From contig UQLN01000009.1 of the NCBI GenBank assembly GCA_900541965.1, positions 39,244 through 103,243 on the forward strand: DNA of 64,000 nt, written 5' to 3'. Below the pieces are notes generated by a model. The model did no database searches. It was not told the origin of the DNA and saw nothing but the letters and a program-made list of their open reading frames with translations. The position numbers and the translations under genes are program-made. Numbering within the stretch: the stretch's first letter is position 1; each line of letters starts with the position of its first letter. Shown one piece after another: positions 27,202 through 35,191 of this stretch. This DNA comes from an uncultured Parabacteroides sp. GTDB lineage: Bacteria; Bacteroidota; Bacteroidia; Bacteroidales; Tannerellaceae.

Positions 27202-27773
27202 ATTTCATTTAATTTTTTTCCTGTGCGATACTCCTGTATAACTATTCCTATTTTTTTTATCGCTATGCACATCTGCGCATGTACTGTTCGAGCCGATATT
27301 GAAAGGATCTGAGCCGCTTCTTTGTAGGTCATATTTTCTTCTCTCACCATAAAGAAGATTAAACGGCACTTTTCAGGCAAAGAGTTTATCGCTAATTCAA
27401 TGATTTTCTTTAATTCATTGTTCAAGATCTCTTGTTCCGGTGTTGATTTCTCGGACAGCCCTCCTAAATCGGCATCTTCCAACCGTATTTTCTGGTACTT
27501 ATCACTCTCACTCTTATATTTAAGAGCATGATTGCGGGCACAGATAAACAGATAGTTCTCATAATTTTGTATTTCTGGTAATTGTTTTCGATTTTGCCAC
27601 AAATACAAGTAAACATCAGAAATTACATCTTTACACACTCCTTTCTCCACCAGAAAATAGCTTGTGTATCGATACAATTTCATATAGGTATAATCAAAAA
27701 ACAGTTGGAATGCCCTTGGGTCATCATTCGCAATCTGTTTAAATAGAGATTGTATATTAATTGTTTCTTCCAA
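27198..27773 (-). CDS. ECF RNA polymerase sigma factor
   Basis: A 191-residue extracytoplasmic-function sigma factor. Region 2 is near residues 18-85 (DVYLYLWQNRKQLPEIQNYENYLFICARNHAL) and region 4, the -35-binding helix-turn-helix, near 125-180 (SLPEKCRLIFFMVREENMTYKEAAQILSISARTVHAQMCIA). It belongs to the Bacteroidetes FecI-like group that controls SusC/SusD loci. It heads the minus-strand set sigma-fecR-glycosidase-susC-susD and is encoded just inside the tRNA-Gln boundary. Confidence 0.95.
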   Translation of the reverse strand: MEETINIQSLFKQIANDDPRAFQLFFDYTYMKLYRYTSYFLVEKGVCKDVISDVYLYLWQNRKQLPEIQNYENYLFICARNHALKYKSESDKYQKIRLEDADLGGLSEKSTPEQEILNNELKKIIELAINSLPEKCRLIFFMVREENMTYKEAAQILSISARTVHAQMCIAIKKIGIVIQEYRTGKKLNEI

Positions 27774-27921
27774 TGGATGCGGTGTAAATATCTATTTTAT
27801 GATGAAGAGAAAAAAGGGGTGAAGTATGCCTAAAGAAGTAGATTGAATAAATTCGTATTTATGGTTTATTAAGAAATAGTACCCTCTAATTGCTTATATC
27901 CACCAATGTGTGATTATATAA

Positions 27922-27952
27922 TAAAAAAAGAGATGTCAATTTTGACATCTCT
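27922..27952 (-). terminator. Terminator downstream of tRNA-Gln
   Basis: AGAGATGTCAA (27929-27939) and TTGACATCTCT (27942-27952) pair perfectly; a T7 run follows on the minus strand. Confidence 0.85.
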
Positions 27953-27963
27953 CTGGATTGTGA

Positions 27964-28036
27964 GTTGTCTCACGAGGATTCGAACCTCGACAGACAGAAC
28001 CAAAAACTGTAGTGCTACCATTACACCATGAGACAA
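27964..28036 (-). tRNA. tRNA-Gln (anticodon TTG)
   Basis: On the minus strand the 7-base acceptor arms TTGTCTC and GAGACAA pair. The D-arm contains GGTGTAATGGTAGCA. The anticodon loop TTTTGGT lies between ACAGT and TCTGT, which pair except at the closing T-T. The T-arm CGAGGTTCGAATCCTCG is canonical. CCA is not encoded. A -7 box at 28061-28068 and a hairpin terminator flank it. Its 3' end resembles a relic at about 19301-19331. Confidence 0.93.
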
Positions 28037-28060
28037 TCCGGCGCTTTATTTAAAGCGATG

Positions 28061-28068
28061 CAAAGGTA
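28061..28068 (-). promoter_or_regulatory. -7 promoter box for tRNA-Gln
   Basis: CAAAGGTA reads TACCTTTG on the minus strand; transcription would start about 18 bases before the mature tRNA. Confidence 0.65.
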
Positions 28069-28108
28069 AGAATAAAATCTTACCTTGCAAATTTTTTGAA
28101 TGCTTTTA

Positions 28109-29401
28109 TTACTTAGCTATCAACAGATAGTAATTTTTCTTACCTCTTTGTACCAGTAAATATTTGTTATCCAACAGTGATTTGCTGTCGATTATCATAT
28201 CCTGGTCCATAAGTTTCTCTTTATTCAAACTAATGCCACCGCTTTGAACCAACTTACGCATTTCTCCTTTGGATGAGAAAATAGCCGCTTTTTCAGTGAA
28301 CAGGTCAATGGCTTTAACTCCCGCCCCCAGTTCGTCACGGCTGATTTCAAATTGGGGTACGCCTTTGAATACATCCAATAAGGTTTCTTCATCCAAATGT
28401 TTCAATGCATCGGAAGTAGAGTTGCCGAAAAGAATATTGGAAGCCTCAACAGCTGCTTCATAATCTTCAACAGAGTGAACCATCACTGTTATTTCTTTAG
28501 CCAGACGTTTTTGTAACGGACGGAGATGAGGTGCTGCTTCCTGTTCCTGAATCAATGCTTCGATTTCTTCTTTACAAAGGTCTGTAAATATTTTGATGTA
28601 TCTTGCCGCATCAGCATCGCTTACATTCAACCAGAACTGATAGAATTTGTAAGGGGAAGTATACCTGCGGTCTAACCATACGTTGCCGGATTCGGTTTTA
28701 CCGAATTTACCGCCATCAGCCTTAGTAATTAGAGGGCAAGTCAGTGCATAGGCTTCACCACCCAGTTTGCGGCGGATTAGTTCTGTTCCTGTTGTAATGT
28801 TACCCCATTGGTCTGAACCACCCATTTGCAAACGGCATCCTTCGTGTTCATACAGATACAGGTAATCGTATCCTTGTAATAATTGATAAGAAAATTCAGT
28901 GAAGGACATGCCTACGCTTGATTCGGAACTAAGGCGTTTTTTTACAGAATCCTTAGCCATCATATAGTTTACTGTGAGGTGTTTACCGATATCACGGATA
29001 AAATTCAGGAAAGAATATTCCTTCATCCAGTCATAGTTGTTTACCAACTTGGCGGCATTGGGAGCATCCGAATCAAAATCCAGAAATTTGGAAAGCTGCT
29101 TTTTAATACTTTCCTGGTTATGGCGAAGCGTTGCTTCGTCCAGCAAGTTACGTTCTGCGGACTTCATTGAAGGGTCTCCGATCATACCAGTGGCCCCGCC
29201 GACCAGGGAGATAGGACGGTGTCCGGCGCGTTGGAAATGCTTCAGCATCATAACCGATACAAGGTGACCAATGTGTAGTGAATCGGCTGTCGGGTCGATA
29301 CCTACGTAAGCAGAAGTCATTTCTTTTTGCAATTGTTCTTCTGTCCCGGGCATCATATCATGAATCATGCCCCTCCATCTTAGTTCTTCAACAAAATTCA
29401 T
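28109..29401 (-). CDS. tyrS: Tyrosyl-tRNA synthetase
   Basis: Class I aminoacyl-tRNA synthetase charging tRNA-Tyr. The 430-residue protein has HIGH at residues 43-46 (DSLHIGHLVSV), the tyrosine-binding region with QMGGSDQWGNIT near 193-204, the KMSKS-equivalent KFGKT near 233-237, and a C-terminal S4 RNA-binding domain (VQSGGISLNKEKL). All catalytic signatures are intact and the length is typical. Its own -7 box lies 33 bases upstream. The tatD end of the next operon lies 125 bases upstream of the tyrS start. Confidence 0.97.
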   Translation of the reverse strand: MNFVEELRWRGMIHDMMPGTEEQLQKEMTSAYVGIDPTADSLHIGHLVSVMMLKHFQRAGHRPISLVGGATGMIGDPSMKSAERNLLDEATLRHNQESIKKQLSKFLDFDSDAPNAAKLVNNYDWMKEYSFLNFIRDIGKHLTVNYMMAKDSVKKRLSSESSVGMSFTEFSYQLLQGYDYLYLYEHEGCRLQMGGSDQWGNITTGTELIRRKLGGEAYALTCPLITKADGGKFGKTESGNVWLDRRYTSPYKFYQFWLNVSDADAARYIKIFTDLCKEEIEALIQEQEAAPHLRPLQKRLAKEITVMVHSVEDYEAAVEASNILFGNSTSDALKHLDEETLLDVFKGVPQFEISRDELGAGVKAIDLFTEKAAIFSSKGEMRKLVQSGGISLNKEKLMDQDMIIDSKSLLDNKYLLVQRGKKNYYLLIAK

Positions 29402-29433
29402 CGTTTTAATTTATAGTATTAATTGAATACGGG

Positions 29434-29441
29434 CAAAGGTA
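29434..29441 (-). promoter_or_regulatory. -7 promoter box for tyrS
   Basis: CAAAGGTA reads TACCTTTG on the minus strand. Confidence 0.6.
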
Positions 29442-29525
29442 CGACTTTATAATTGAAAATAGAAAGATTGGGTATTCATAGTAATGATTTGAGTAAATGA
29501 TAACTATGATTTTCCAAAATCATAG

Positions 29526-30167
29526 TTATAAACCGGGAAATACCCTTTTTATATTTAGAGTGAGTGAAGATAGGGTTTCCTCAATCGGAGATGGTAGGTT
29601 TTCTGTTATTTGTTGATAAACGGAACGGATATCGATATCGGCGTCATCTGTTTCGGCAAAAAGATAATCCGGATAAGCAGCTTTTAAAGCTTCTGAATTA
29701 AAATATTGGCCGAAAGAAAGGTAAAAGCCTTGACGTAGCAATTGTCCGGCTTGTTTTCCATTGCCTCTGAATCCGTGAATAATCCAGGGTACTTGTGGCT
29801 TGATTGCTTTTTTGTTTTTTATAATCTCGTCATATGCTTTTACGCAATGGATAATGAGCGGTTTGTTTACTTTTTCTGCTAAAAGAGCTTGTACTTGGAA
29901 TGCTTCCTGTTGTATATCCGGTGTTCTTCCCCGTACTTTATCGAAGCCAGCCTCTCCTATGGCTACTATGTTAGGATATGTGCAGAGGTGTTCCAGTTCA
30001 TCCAACTGTTGCCCGATATTATCTATATACCAGGGATGAATACCGGCGGAATAGTTCTGCCCATCTTCAAGATGGTAGCTCTCTCCTTCTTTTATAAGTA
30101 TATTTATGATTGAAATATCTTCAGGGTGAGTCGTTGGATAATGAGTATGTATATTGTAGTATGCCAT
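29526..30167 (-). CDS. TatD-family metal-dependent hydrolase
   Basis: A 213-residue protein of the TatD amidohydrolase superfamily (TIM-barrel metal-dependent DNases). The first metal-binding motif is N-terminal NIHTHYPT (HxH at residues 6-8), followed by GEAGFDK near 92, PLIIHCVKAYDE near 124 and a late ETDDADIDIR. It is shorter than the usual ~260 residues, which is common for Bacteroidetes members. Last gene of a tight minus-strand operon: it starts one base after the yidD stop. Confidence 0.9.
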   Translation of the reverse strand: MAYYNIHTHYPTTHPEDISIINILIKEGESYHLEDGQNYSAGIHPWYIDNIGQQLDELEHLCTYPNIVAIGEAGFDKVRGRTPDIQQEAFQVQALLAEKVNKPLIIHCVKAYDEIIKNKKAIKPQVPWIIHGFRGNGKQAGQLLRQGFYLSFGQYFNSEALKAAYPDYLFAETDDADIDIRSVYQQITENLPSPIEETLSSLTLNIKRVFPGL

Positions 30168-30168
30168 T

Positions 30169-30393
30169 TTATGGGACCGGGTCGTATCCGCTTCCTCCCC
30201 ATGGGTGGCAACGAAGAATGCGTTTGGTACTCAGATAAAGTCCTTTTATCGGACCATATTTTTTTAAAGCTTGCACTGCATATTCGGAACAGGTAGGAGT
30301 ATATCTGCATGAAGCCGGAGTCATAGGGGAAATACAATATCTATAGAAATAAACCGGCAATAATAGAAGAAAAGTAAAAAAACGCTTTATCAT
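30169..30393 (-). CDS. yidD: Membrane protein insertion efficiency factor YidD
   Basis: A 74-residue protein matching the YidD family over its full length. The signature YRYCISPMTPASCRYTPTC is followed by SEYAVQALKKYGPIKG and RCHPWGGSGYDPVP. It is thought to assist YidC-dependent insertion at the inner membrane and is anchored by the hydrophobic N-terminus. As in most bacteria it follows rnpA directly, here with a 4-base overlap. Confidence 0.96.
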   Translation of the reverse strand: MIKRFFTFLLLLPVYFYRYCISPMTPASCRYTPTCSEYAVQALKKYGPIKGLYLSTKRILRCHPWGGSGYDPVP

Positions 30394-30776
30394 TCTTTAT
30401 CGCGTAAAACATTTAGTGCTTTTACCATTGCTTTCTCTATGCTGGCGAAAGAGTGGATTTCCTTATCCAGATAGAGGAATGCAACCAGCATTTGCTTCTT
30501 TTTTTCTGTCAACGGATCTATTAAATCGTATTTATGTACCCGGTAAGCTTCACGTACCTGTCGCTTTATCAGGTTGCGTTTTACGGCACGTTTAAATTTT
30601 TTCTTGGGAACGCTTATTAACAGGGATACGGGAGCAAGTGAGTCTTCTTCTACCGGAAAATAAACAACCCGTAGTGGAAACGCTACAAATGATTGGCCTT
30701 TAGCAAATAGCAGGTCAATGTAACGTTTCCACGACAGGCGTTCTTGTTTTGAAAAGGTATACCTTTTATTTACCAT
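30390..30776 (-). CDS. rnpA: Ribonuclease P protein component
   Basis: Protein subunit of RNase P, which binds the catalytic RNA and helps mature tRNA 5' ends. 128 residues. The diagnostic RNR region is KFKRAVKRNLIKRQVREAYR (about residues 59-78). The N-terminal FSKQERLSWKRYIDLLFAKG fits the family. It overlaps hemD upstream by 11 bases and yidD downstream by 4, so all are translated from one message. The usual neighbour rpmH is not here; linkage with hemD and DUF4271 is the Bacteroidetes arrangement. Confidence 0.96.
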   Translation of the reverse strand: MVNKRYTFSKQERLSWKRYIDLLFAKGQSFVAFPLRVVYFPVEEDSLAPVSLLISVPKKKFKRAVKRNLIKRQVREAYRVHKYDLIDPLTEKKKQMLVAFLYLDKEIHSFASIEKAMVKALNVLRDKE

Positions 30777-31539
30777 TTTTTTTATTGCTACCCATCTCTT
30801 TTTTCAGGTATAATTCCAGAGCTGCGGTCATAGATGGAGCTTCCGGTGTGGGAGCTTCTATATCCAGGCGCAACCCGGCTTCTTTAACAGCTTTCGCTGT
30901 TGTAGGACCAAAACAACCGATTCTGATTTCTTCCTGTTTGAAGTTAGGGAAATTCTTCAGCAATGATGAAATGCCGGACGGGCTGAAAAATACCAGCATA
31001 TCGTAATCGAATTTCTCATCTTTAGCGAAATCGTTACTTACCGTGCGATACATGATTGCTTTTACATAATTGATTTTTTTTGCTTCCAGCATGGAAAGCA
31101 AATCGTCCTTATGTACATCGGATACAGGTACAAGGTATTTCTCTTTCGGATGTTTGGCAATGACTGTCACTAAATCATCTGCTTTTCCGGTCTGGCTGTA
31201 AAAGATTTTACGTTTTCTATACACAATATATTTCTGCAAATATACAGCAATAGCTTCTGTCATACAGAAATATTTCATGGTTTCCGGAATAGTAATGCGA
31301 AGTTCTTCGCACAAATGGAAAAAGTGATCAATCGCCGTACGTGCCGTAAAAATAACAGCCGTATGATCCAAAATTGAAATTCTTTGTTGTCTGAATTCCT
31401 TAGAGGAAAGGGGTTCTACTTTGATAAACGGTCGGAAATCAATCTCCACTCCATATTTTTCTGCAATATCGAAATACGGAGATTTTTCGGATGCAGGCTT
31501 CGGTTGTGATACCAGCACCTTTTTAATGTTCAATGCCAT
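30766..31539 (-). CDS. hemD: Uroporphyrinogen-III synthase
   Basis: A 257-residue HemD-family protein that would cyclise hydroxymethylbilane to uroporphyrinogen III in the tetrapyrrole pathway. HemD is poorly conserved, but the two-domain pattern is visible: DHTAVIFTARTAIDHF near residue 57 and the C-terminal MLVFFSPSGISSLLKNFP followed by IGCFGPTTAKAVKEAGL near 205-225. No other heme genes are nearby. It overlaps DUF4271 by 10 bases and rnpA by 11. Confidence 0.88.
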   Translation of the reverse strand: MALNIKKVLVSQPKPASEKSPYFDIAEKYGVEIDFRPFIKVEPLSSKEFRQQRISILDHTAVIFTARTAIDHFFHLCEELRITIPETMKYFCMTEAIAVYLQKYIVYRKRKIFYSQTGKADDLVTVIAKHPKEKYLVPVSDVHKDDLLSMLEAKKINYVKAIMYRTVSNDFAKDEKFDYDMLVFFSPSGISSLLKNFPNFKQEEIRIGCFGPTTAKAVKEAGLRLDIEAPTPEAPSMTAALELYLKKEMGSNKKNGK

Positions 31540-32258
31540 AGAGTACTTCTCTCGATAAAGTTATACAAATAAACCATACCTTCGTACAAAAATACCAGAG
31601 GTAAAATTTCTTGGGTGCAAAGGTACAAACTTATATATAATAAACCAGTGATTTTCTTGTGAAATATACGTATTGTCTTATAAATTATTACAAAACGACA
31701 TAAAATATAGAAGATTCCAAACAATAGTATAGGGAGATAGGTCTGTGTTCCGGCAAAAACCAGCCATAAAACAGGAATATACAAAATGATACCCCATATT
31801 CCTATGATGGCATTGTAGCTGGTTTTCCAGAGCTTATATTTTTCAGGCTCAGCGAAAACCGTTCCCAGAAGAAAATAAGAAAGTTGTTTAAATTGGTAAA
31901 AAAGGAATAGAATAATGAAGATGATACTTATCGAGAGAAACAAATCTTTTTCATTGGTATATCCTATAAATCCTTCTAATCTTGCAATGGTAAATAAGGC
32001 TATAGAGCATAAAAATAAAGACTGGAACGTCATAAAGTTGCGAAATATAAACCTTTCGCTTCCGGATGATTTATCAAATAAATTCTGCCGTTCTTTAACA
32101 AAAACAGCATCTTTCAACATTTTTATGAATAGTTGGACATGGGTACGGAAGACGATGGCGAATGCGATTAATAAGACAAGCAAAAGGGAAAAAATTACAT
32201 CATCCACCAATTGCCCGTCCCACAAACGAATGCCCACATATCCTTCGAATAAATCCAT
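31530..32258 (-). CDS. DUF4271 membrane protein
   Basis: A 242-residue inner-membrane protein with about six hydrophobic helices (residues 22-40, 72-90, 97-117, 140-160, 165-190, 210-230). It matches the DUF4271 family, found in Bacteroidetes next to hemD. Function unknown. It is the first gene of the operon DUF4271-hemD-rnpA-yidD-tatD, with a -7 box 24-31 bases before its start. Confidence 0.85.
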   Translation of the reverse strand: MDLFEGYVGIRLWDGQLVDDVIFSLLLVLLIAFAIVFRTHVQLFIKMLKDAVFVKERQNLFDKSSGSERFIFRNFMTFQSLFLCSIALFTIARLEGFIGYTNEKDLFLSISIIFIILFLFYQFKQLSYFLLGTVFAEPEKYKLWKTSYNAIIGIWGIILYIPVLWLVFAGTQTYLPILLFGIFYILCRFVIIYKTIRIFHKKITGLLYISLYLCTQEILPLVFLYEGMVYLYNFIERSTLWH

Positions 32259-32281
32259 GCACCTGTTTATTTAGACAGGTG

Positions 32282-32289
32282 CAAAGATA
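32282..32289 (-). promoter_or_regulatory. -7 promoter box for the DUF4271-hemD-rnpA-yidD-tatD operon
   Basis: CAAAGATA reads TATCTTTG on the minus strand; the first start codon follows at 32258. Confidence 0.62.
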
Positions 32290-32299
32290 CATATTTAAA

Positions 32300-33649
32300 T
32301 TAGTACAACGCTTCTTTTATGATTTCTCCGACAGTAGGATGTGGAAATACAATAGCTTTCAGTTCGTCGGCTTTCATGCCCTTTTCGATGGCAAGACCGG
32401 CAATAACAATTAATTCGGATGCAGGATTGCCCAATAAATGGGCTCCGATAATTGTTTCATCTTCTGCTAAAATTAATTTGCATATGCCATTGCCCATTTC
32501 ATTTTCAGCAACAAACCGGCCGGAAAATGCCATTGGTATTTTCTTCGTGATATAAGGAATACCTGCTGCTTGCAATTCTTCTTCAGTCTTCCCTACTCCT
32601 GCAATTTCAGGGTTGGTATATACAACTCCCGGGATAGCTTTATAACTCATTCCTGCACTTGCTTTTCCCAGGATATGGTTAATTGCGACTTCTGCTTCGC
32701 TCACAGCCGTATGTGCCAACAGGGAGAATGCGGTAATGTCTCCGCAAGCATATACGTTAGGAATGGAGGTCTGCATAAATTCGTTTACTTTAATGCCATT
32801 GCGGAATGGTTCCGGAGCGATGGTTTCCAAACCGAATCCTTTAGTAACAGGGCGCCGTCCTACGCTGAGTAATACCTTTTCACCATGCAGGATGAAAGTT
32901 TCCCCGTCTTTTTCTACGGATACTTCTGTGCCATGTACACCGGTTACTTTGTGGCCAAGATAGAATTTAACCCCTCGTTTGGCATATTCCGCCTGGAGCA
33001 TTTCGGACAATTCACGGTCCATCGGTCCGAGTATCTTATCCAGCATTTCTACAACATGTACTTCCGTACCCATGCTGTTAAAGAAGGAAGCGAATTCCAT
33101 ACCGATAACACCTCCGCCGATAATGACGAGTGAAGCAGGGAGTTCTTTGGATTGCAAAGCTTCCCGGCTGGTCCAGTAGGCTGTTTCCGCTAATCCGGGA
33201 ATAGGAGGAATTACACTTTCCGAACCTGTACAAATCAGCAGGTTTGCCGCTTCATAAGTTTCTTCTCCGCAAGAAATGGAAAGAGTACCATCGGCTGCAC
33301 GTCCTTTTATCTCTGCCTCCCCGTTGACAACAACTACACTATGTTCCGTCATTTTCATGCGGATGCCTGCCGTAAGTTTTTTAACCACTTTATTTTTACG
33401 GGCGATGATTTTAGGAAAGTCGAATGTGGGGTTCTCTGCTTTCACTGCATATTTGGGTGCATGTTTAATCGTATCGTACACTTTTGCAGAGTAAAGCAAT
33501 GTTTTTGTCGGCACACAACCTTCATTCAGGCAGACACCACCTAATGCGTTTTTTTCAAAAAGCAGGGTTGACAAACCTCCTGCTGCTGCTCGTTCGGCAG
33601 CGGTATAACCGGCAGGTCCTCCACCGATTATGGCAACATCGTATTTCAT
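32300..33649 (-). CDS. lpdA: Dihydrolipoyl dehydrogenase
   Basis: Flavoprotein (E3) that reoxidises dihydrolipoamide of 2-oxoacid dehydrogenase complexes or the glycine cleavage system using NAD. 449 residues. The FAD-binding GGGPAGYTAAERAA is at about residues 9-22. The redox-active disulfide is C40-C45 (GGVCLNEGCVPTK). The NAD-binding GGGVIGMEFASF lies near 178. The catalytic HPTVGE is at the C-terminus. No E1/E2 genes or lipoate ligase are adjacent. The bPH-domain gene lies 39 bases upstream on the same strand and may share a transcript. Confidence 0.95.
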   Translation of the reverse strand: MKYDVAIIGGGPAGYTAAERAAAGGLSTLLFEKNALGGVCLNEGCVPTKTLLYSAKVYDTIKHAPKYAVKAENPTFDFPKIIARKNKVVKKLTAGIRMKMTEHSVVVVNGEAEIKGRAADGTLSISCGEETYEAANLLICTGSESVIPPIPGLAETAYWTSREALQSKELPASLVIIGGGVIGMEFASFFNSMGTEVHVVEMLDKILGPMDRELSEMLQAEYAKRGVKFYLGHKVTGVHGTEVSVEKDGETFILHGEKVLLSVGRRPVTKGFGLETIAPEPFRNGIKVNEFMQTSIPNVYACGDITAFSLLAHTAVSEAEVAINHILGKASAGMSYKAIPGVVYTNPEIAGVGKTEEELQAAGIPYITKKIPMAFSGRFVAENEMGNGICKLILAEDETIIGAHLLGNPASELIVIAGLAIEKGMKADELKAIVFPHPTVGEIIKEALY

Positions 33650-33688
33650 GTTCTCAGATTTAAATAAGTTTTATATTGGGATTAATTA

Positions 33689-34105
33689 TTATATCATCGG
33701 GTCTTTTATTTTTATTTCCGGGTTATGTTTACGTAATAATTTGACAAATTCTTTTTTATTGACTGGTGAAACCAGCATCCATTGCAGTGTTCCTTTGTAA
33801 ATAATAATCCGGTCGAGTGACAAAGCGTAGCTTGAAACCGGAAGTACGGTAGCCTCTAATTCTGTGATTTCGGATATGGGAATACGTTTTTCCGGAAAAA
33901 TGCTGCAATGTGCGATAAATATGCCATCTGCAGTTATCTTATACCAGGTATTCAATAGGACATGCAAAGTCAGCATGGATACGAGTAACATGATTATCAT
34001 ACCTGCTATATTAGTACCTAAAAATACTTTGACTGTTCCGGCGATAACTAAAATGATCGCAAAATGGTACCACCATCCCACCTTCGATTTGAAAACTCTA
34101 TCCAT
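33689..34105 (-). CDS. PH-domain-like membrane protein
   Basis: A 138-residue protein with two adjacent hydrophobic helices (about residues 12-50) followed by a basic beta-rich segment: WYKITADGIFIAHCSIFPEKRIPISEITELEAT. This fits bacterial pleckstrin-homology (bPH, YdbS-like) proteins anchored in the inner membrane. Its role is unknown. It ends 39 bases before lpdA and is probably its upstream operon partner, though I see no functional link. Confidence 0.75.
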   Translation of the reverse strand: MDRVFKSKVGWWYHFAIILVIAGTVKVFLGTNIAGMIIMLLVSMLTLHVLLNTWYKITADGIFIAHCSIFPEKRIPISEITELEATVLPVSSYALSLDRIIIYKGTLQWMLVSPVNKKEFVKLLRKHNPEIKIKDPMI

Positions 34106-34180
34106 TTTTTGAATTTTTGCGCAAGATAGTCATTTCCTGTTTTATTTGTGATAAATGCCGGTCAAAACACTTAAAAAGAA

Positions 34181-34212
34181 AATACGTTGCAACAGATTTG
34201 CTGCAACGTATT
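34181..34212 (-). terminator. Terminator after the TapB/DUF3108-like gene
   Basis: AATACGTTGCA (34181-34191) pairs with TGCAACGTATT (34202-34212); a TTTTCTTTTT tract follows on the minus strand. Confidence 0.8.
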
Positions 34213-34267
34213 TATTGGGAAATCGGTAAAAAAACGGCTCTCCGATTTCTGGGAATATATTCAATGC

Positions 34268-34969
34268 TTATTTAATCTCTTCGAGTACATTATAATACTG
34301 CAATACATTGTTGTTGTTATATTGTTCGTTCCGTACAACTCCCACATTGGGTGCATACCATTCATAGCCGTATCCTTCGATTGTTTCTTTCGGTGAGCGG
34401 GATTTGATTTTGTATTTCACTTTTGTACAGTCAAATGTTCCGGCTGGTGTTTTGATTTGTTCGCTTTTTACATATTCACGATCGTAAATAGAAATATTTT
34501 TCCTGTTTTTACGGTCTTTCTTCGAATAAATTTTAATAAGCGCATCATCAAAATACATCTCGTCGTCATTTCCGGCAGGATTGTTGGAAACATTTGGGTA
34601 ATTGATAACATCGTCTGTTACGGCAAGATTGGATTCCATATCGGAAACCATTGTCGGATTGGTCTGGACCTCTTTCATGTCGATAAAAAATTCTCCATTT
34701 AAGCAATAAGCGTCAATATCTCCTTTGTCGATTACAGTTCCTGCCTGGTTTCTGAAAATGTAGTCGGCTTCTACTTCTATCCCTCTTGCGGTATTGTTTA
34801 CTTCGTCTACTGTATAAGTCATGACGCTTACAAGGTTACCTTTGCCATCGTATCCCTTTTTTATAAGTTGTGAACCTTTTGTTTGCGGGAAGAAGAATGT
34901 GCAATCTTGCGCCATGGCTCCGGCAGCCAGAAATAGTGCCAGGAATGCAAATAATACTTTAGATTTCAT
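34268..34969 (-). CDS. Exported protein, TapB/DUF3108-like
   Basis: A 233-residue exported protein with a clean signal peptide (cleavage after AMAQ). The mature part is a beta-rich domain with a start typical of TapB-like Bacteroidetes proteins (CTFFFPQTKGSQLIKKGYDGKG) and a late segment EQIKTPAGTFDCTKVKYKIK followed by YEWYAPNVGVVRNEQY, as in DUF3108-type periplasmic proteins. The function is unknown. It has its own terminator and no close partner. Confidence 0.7.
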   Translation of the reverse strand: MKSKVLFAFLALFLAAGAMAQDCTFFFPQTKGSQLIKKGYDGKGNLVSVMTYTVDEVNNTARGIEVEADYIFRNQAGTVIDKGDIDAYCLNGEFFIDMKEVQTNPTMVSDMESNLAVTDDVINYPNVSNNPAGNDDEMYFDDALIKIYSKKDRKNRKNISIYDREYVKSEQIKTPAGTFDCTKVKYKIKSRSPKETIEGYGYEWYAPNVGVVRNEQYNNNNVLQYYNVLEEIK

Positions 34970-35162
34970 ATTTTAAAACGTTTAAGTGTGAATATTAGCT
35001 GGATATCCAATGCCCCAATAAAACAAACAACCTTCGGGTATGTTTATAGGAATAGGTTTAAAATATGAAAAAGATATTGATATATAACAGTTGAAAACAG
35101 TCGATTTTATGGTTTTTTGTGGAAACAAGCCTTATTGGAGTACAATTATATCAGTTAATTTT

Positions 35163-35170
35163 TAACTTTG
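35163..35170 (+). promoter_or_regulatory. -7 promoter box for nadB
   Basis: TAACTTTG, 21 bases before the start codon. Confidence 0.6.
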
Positions 35171-35191
35171 ACGGCATAAACAATATGAAAG

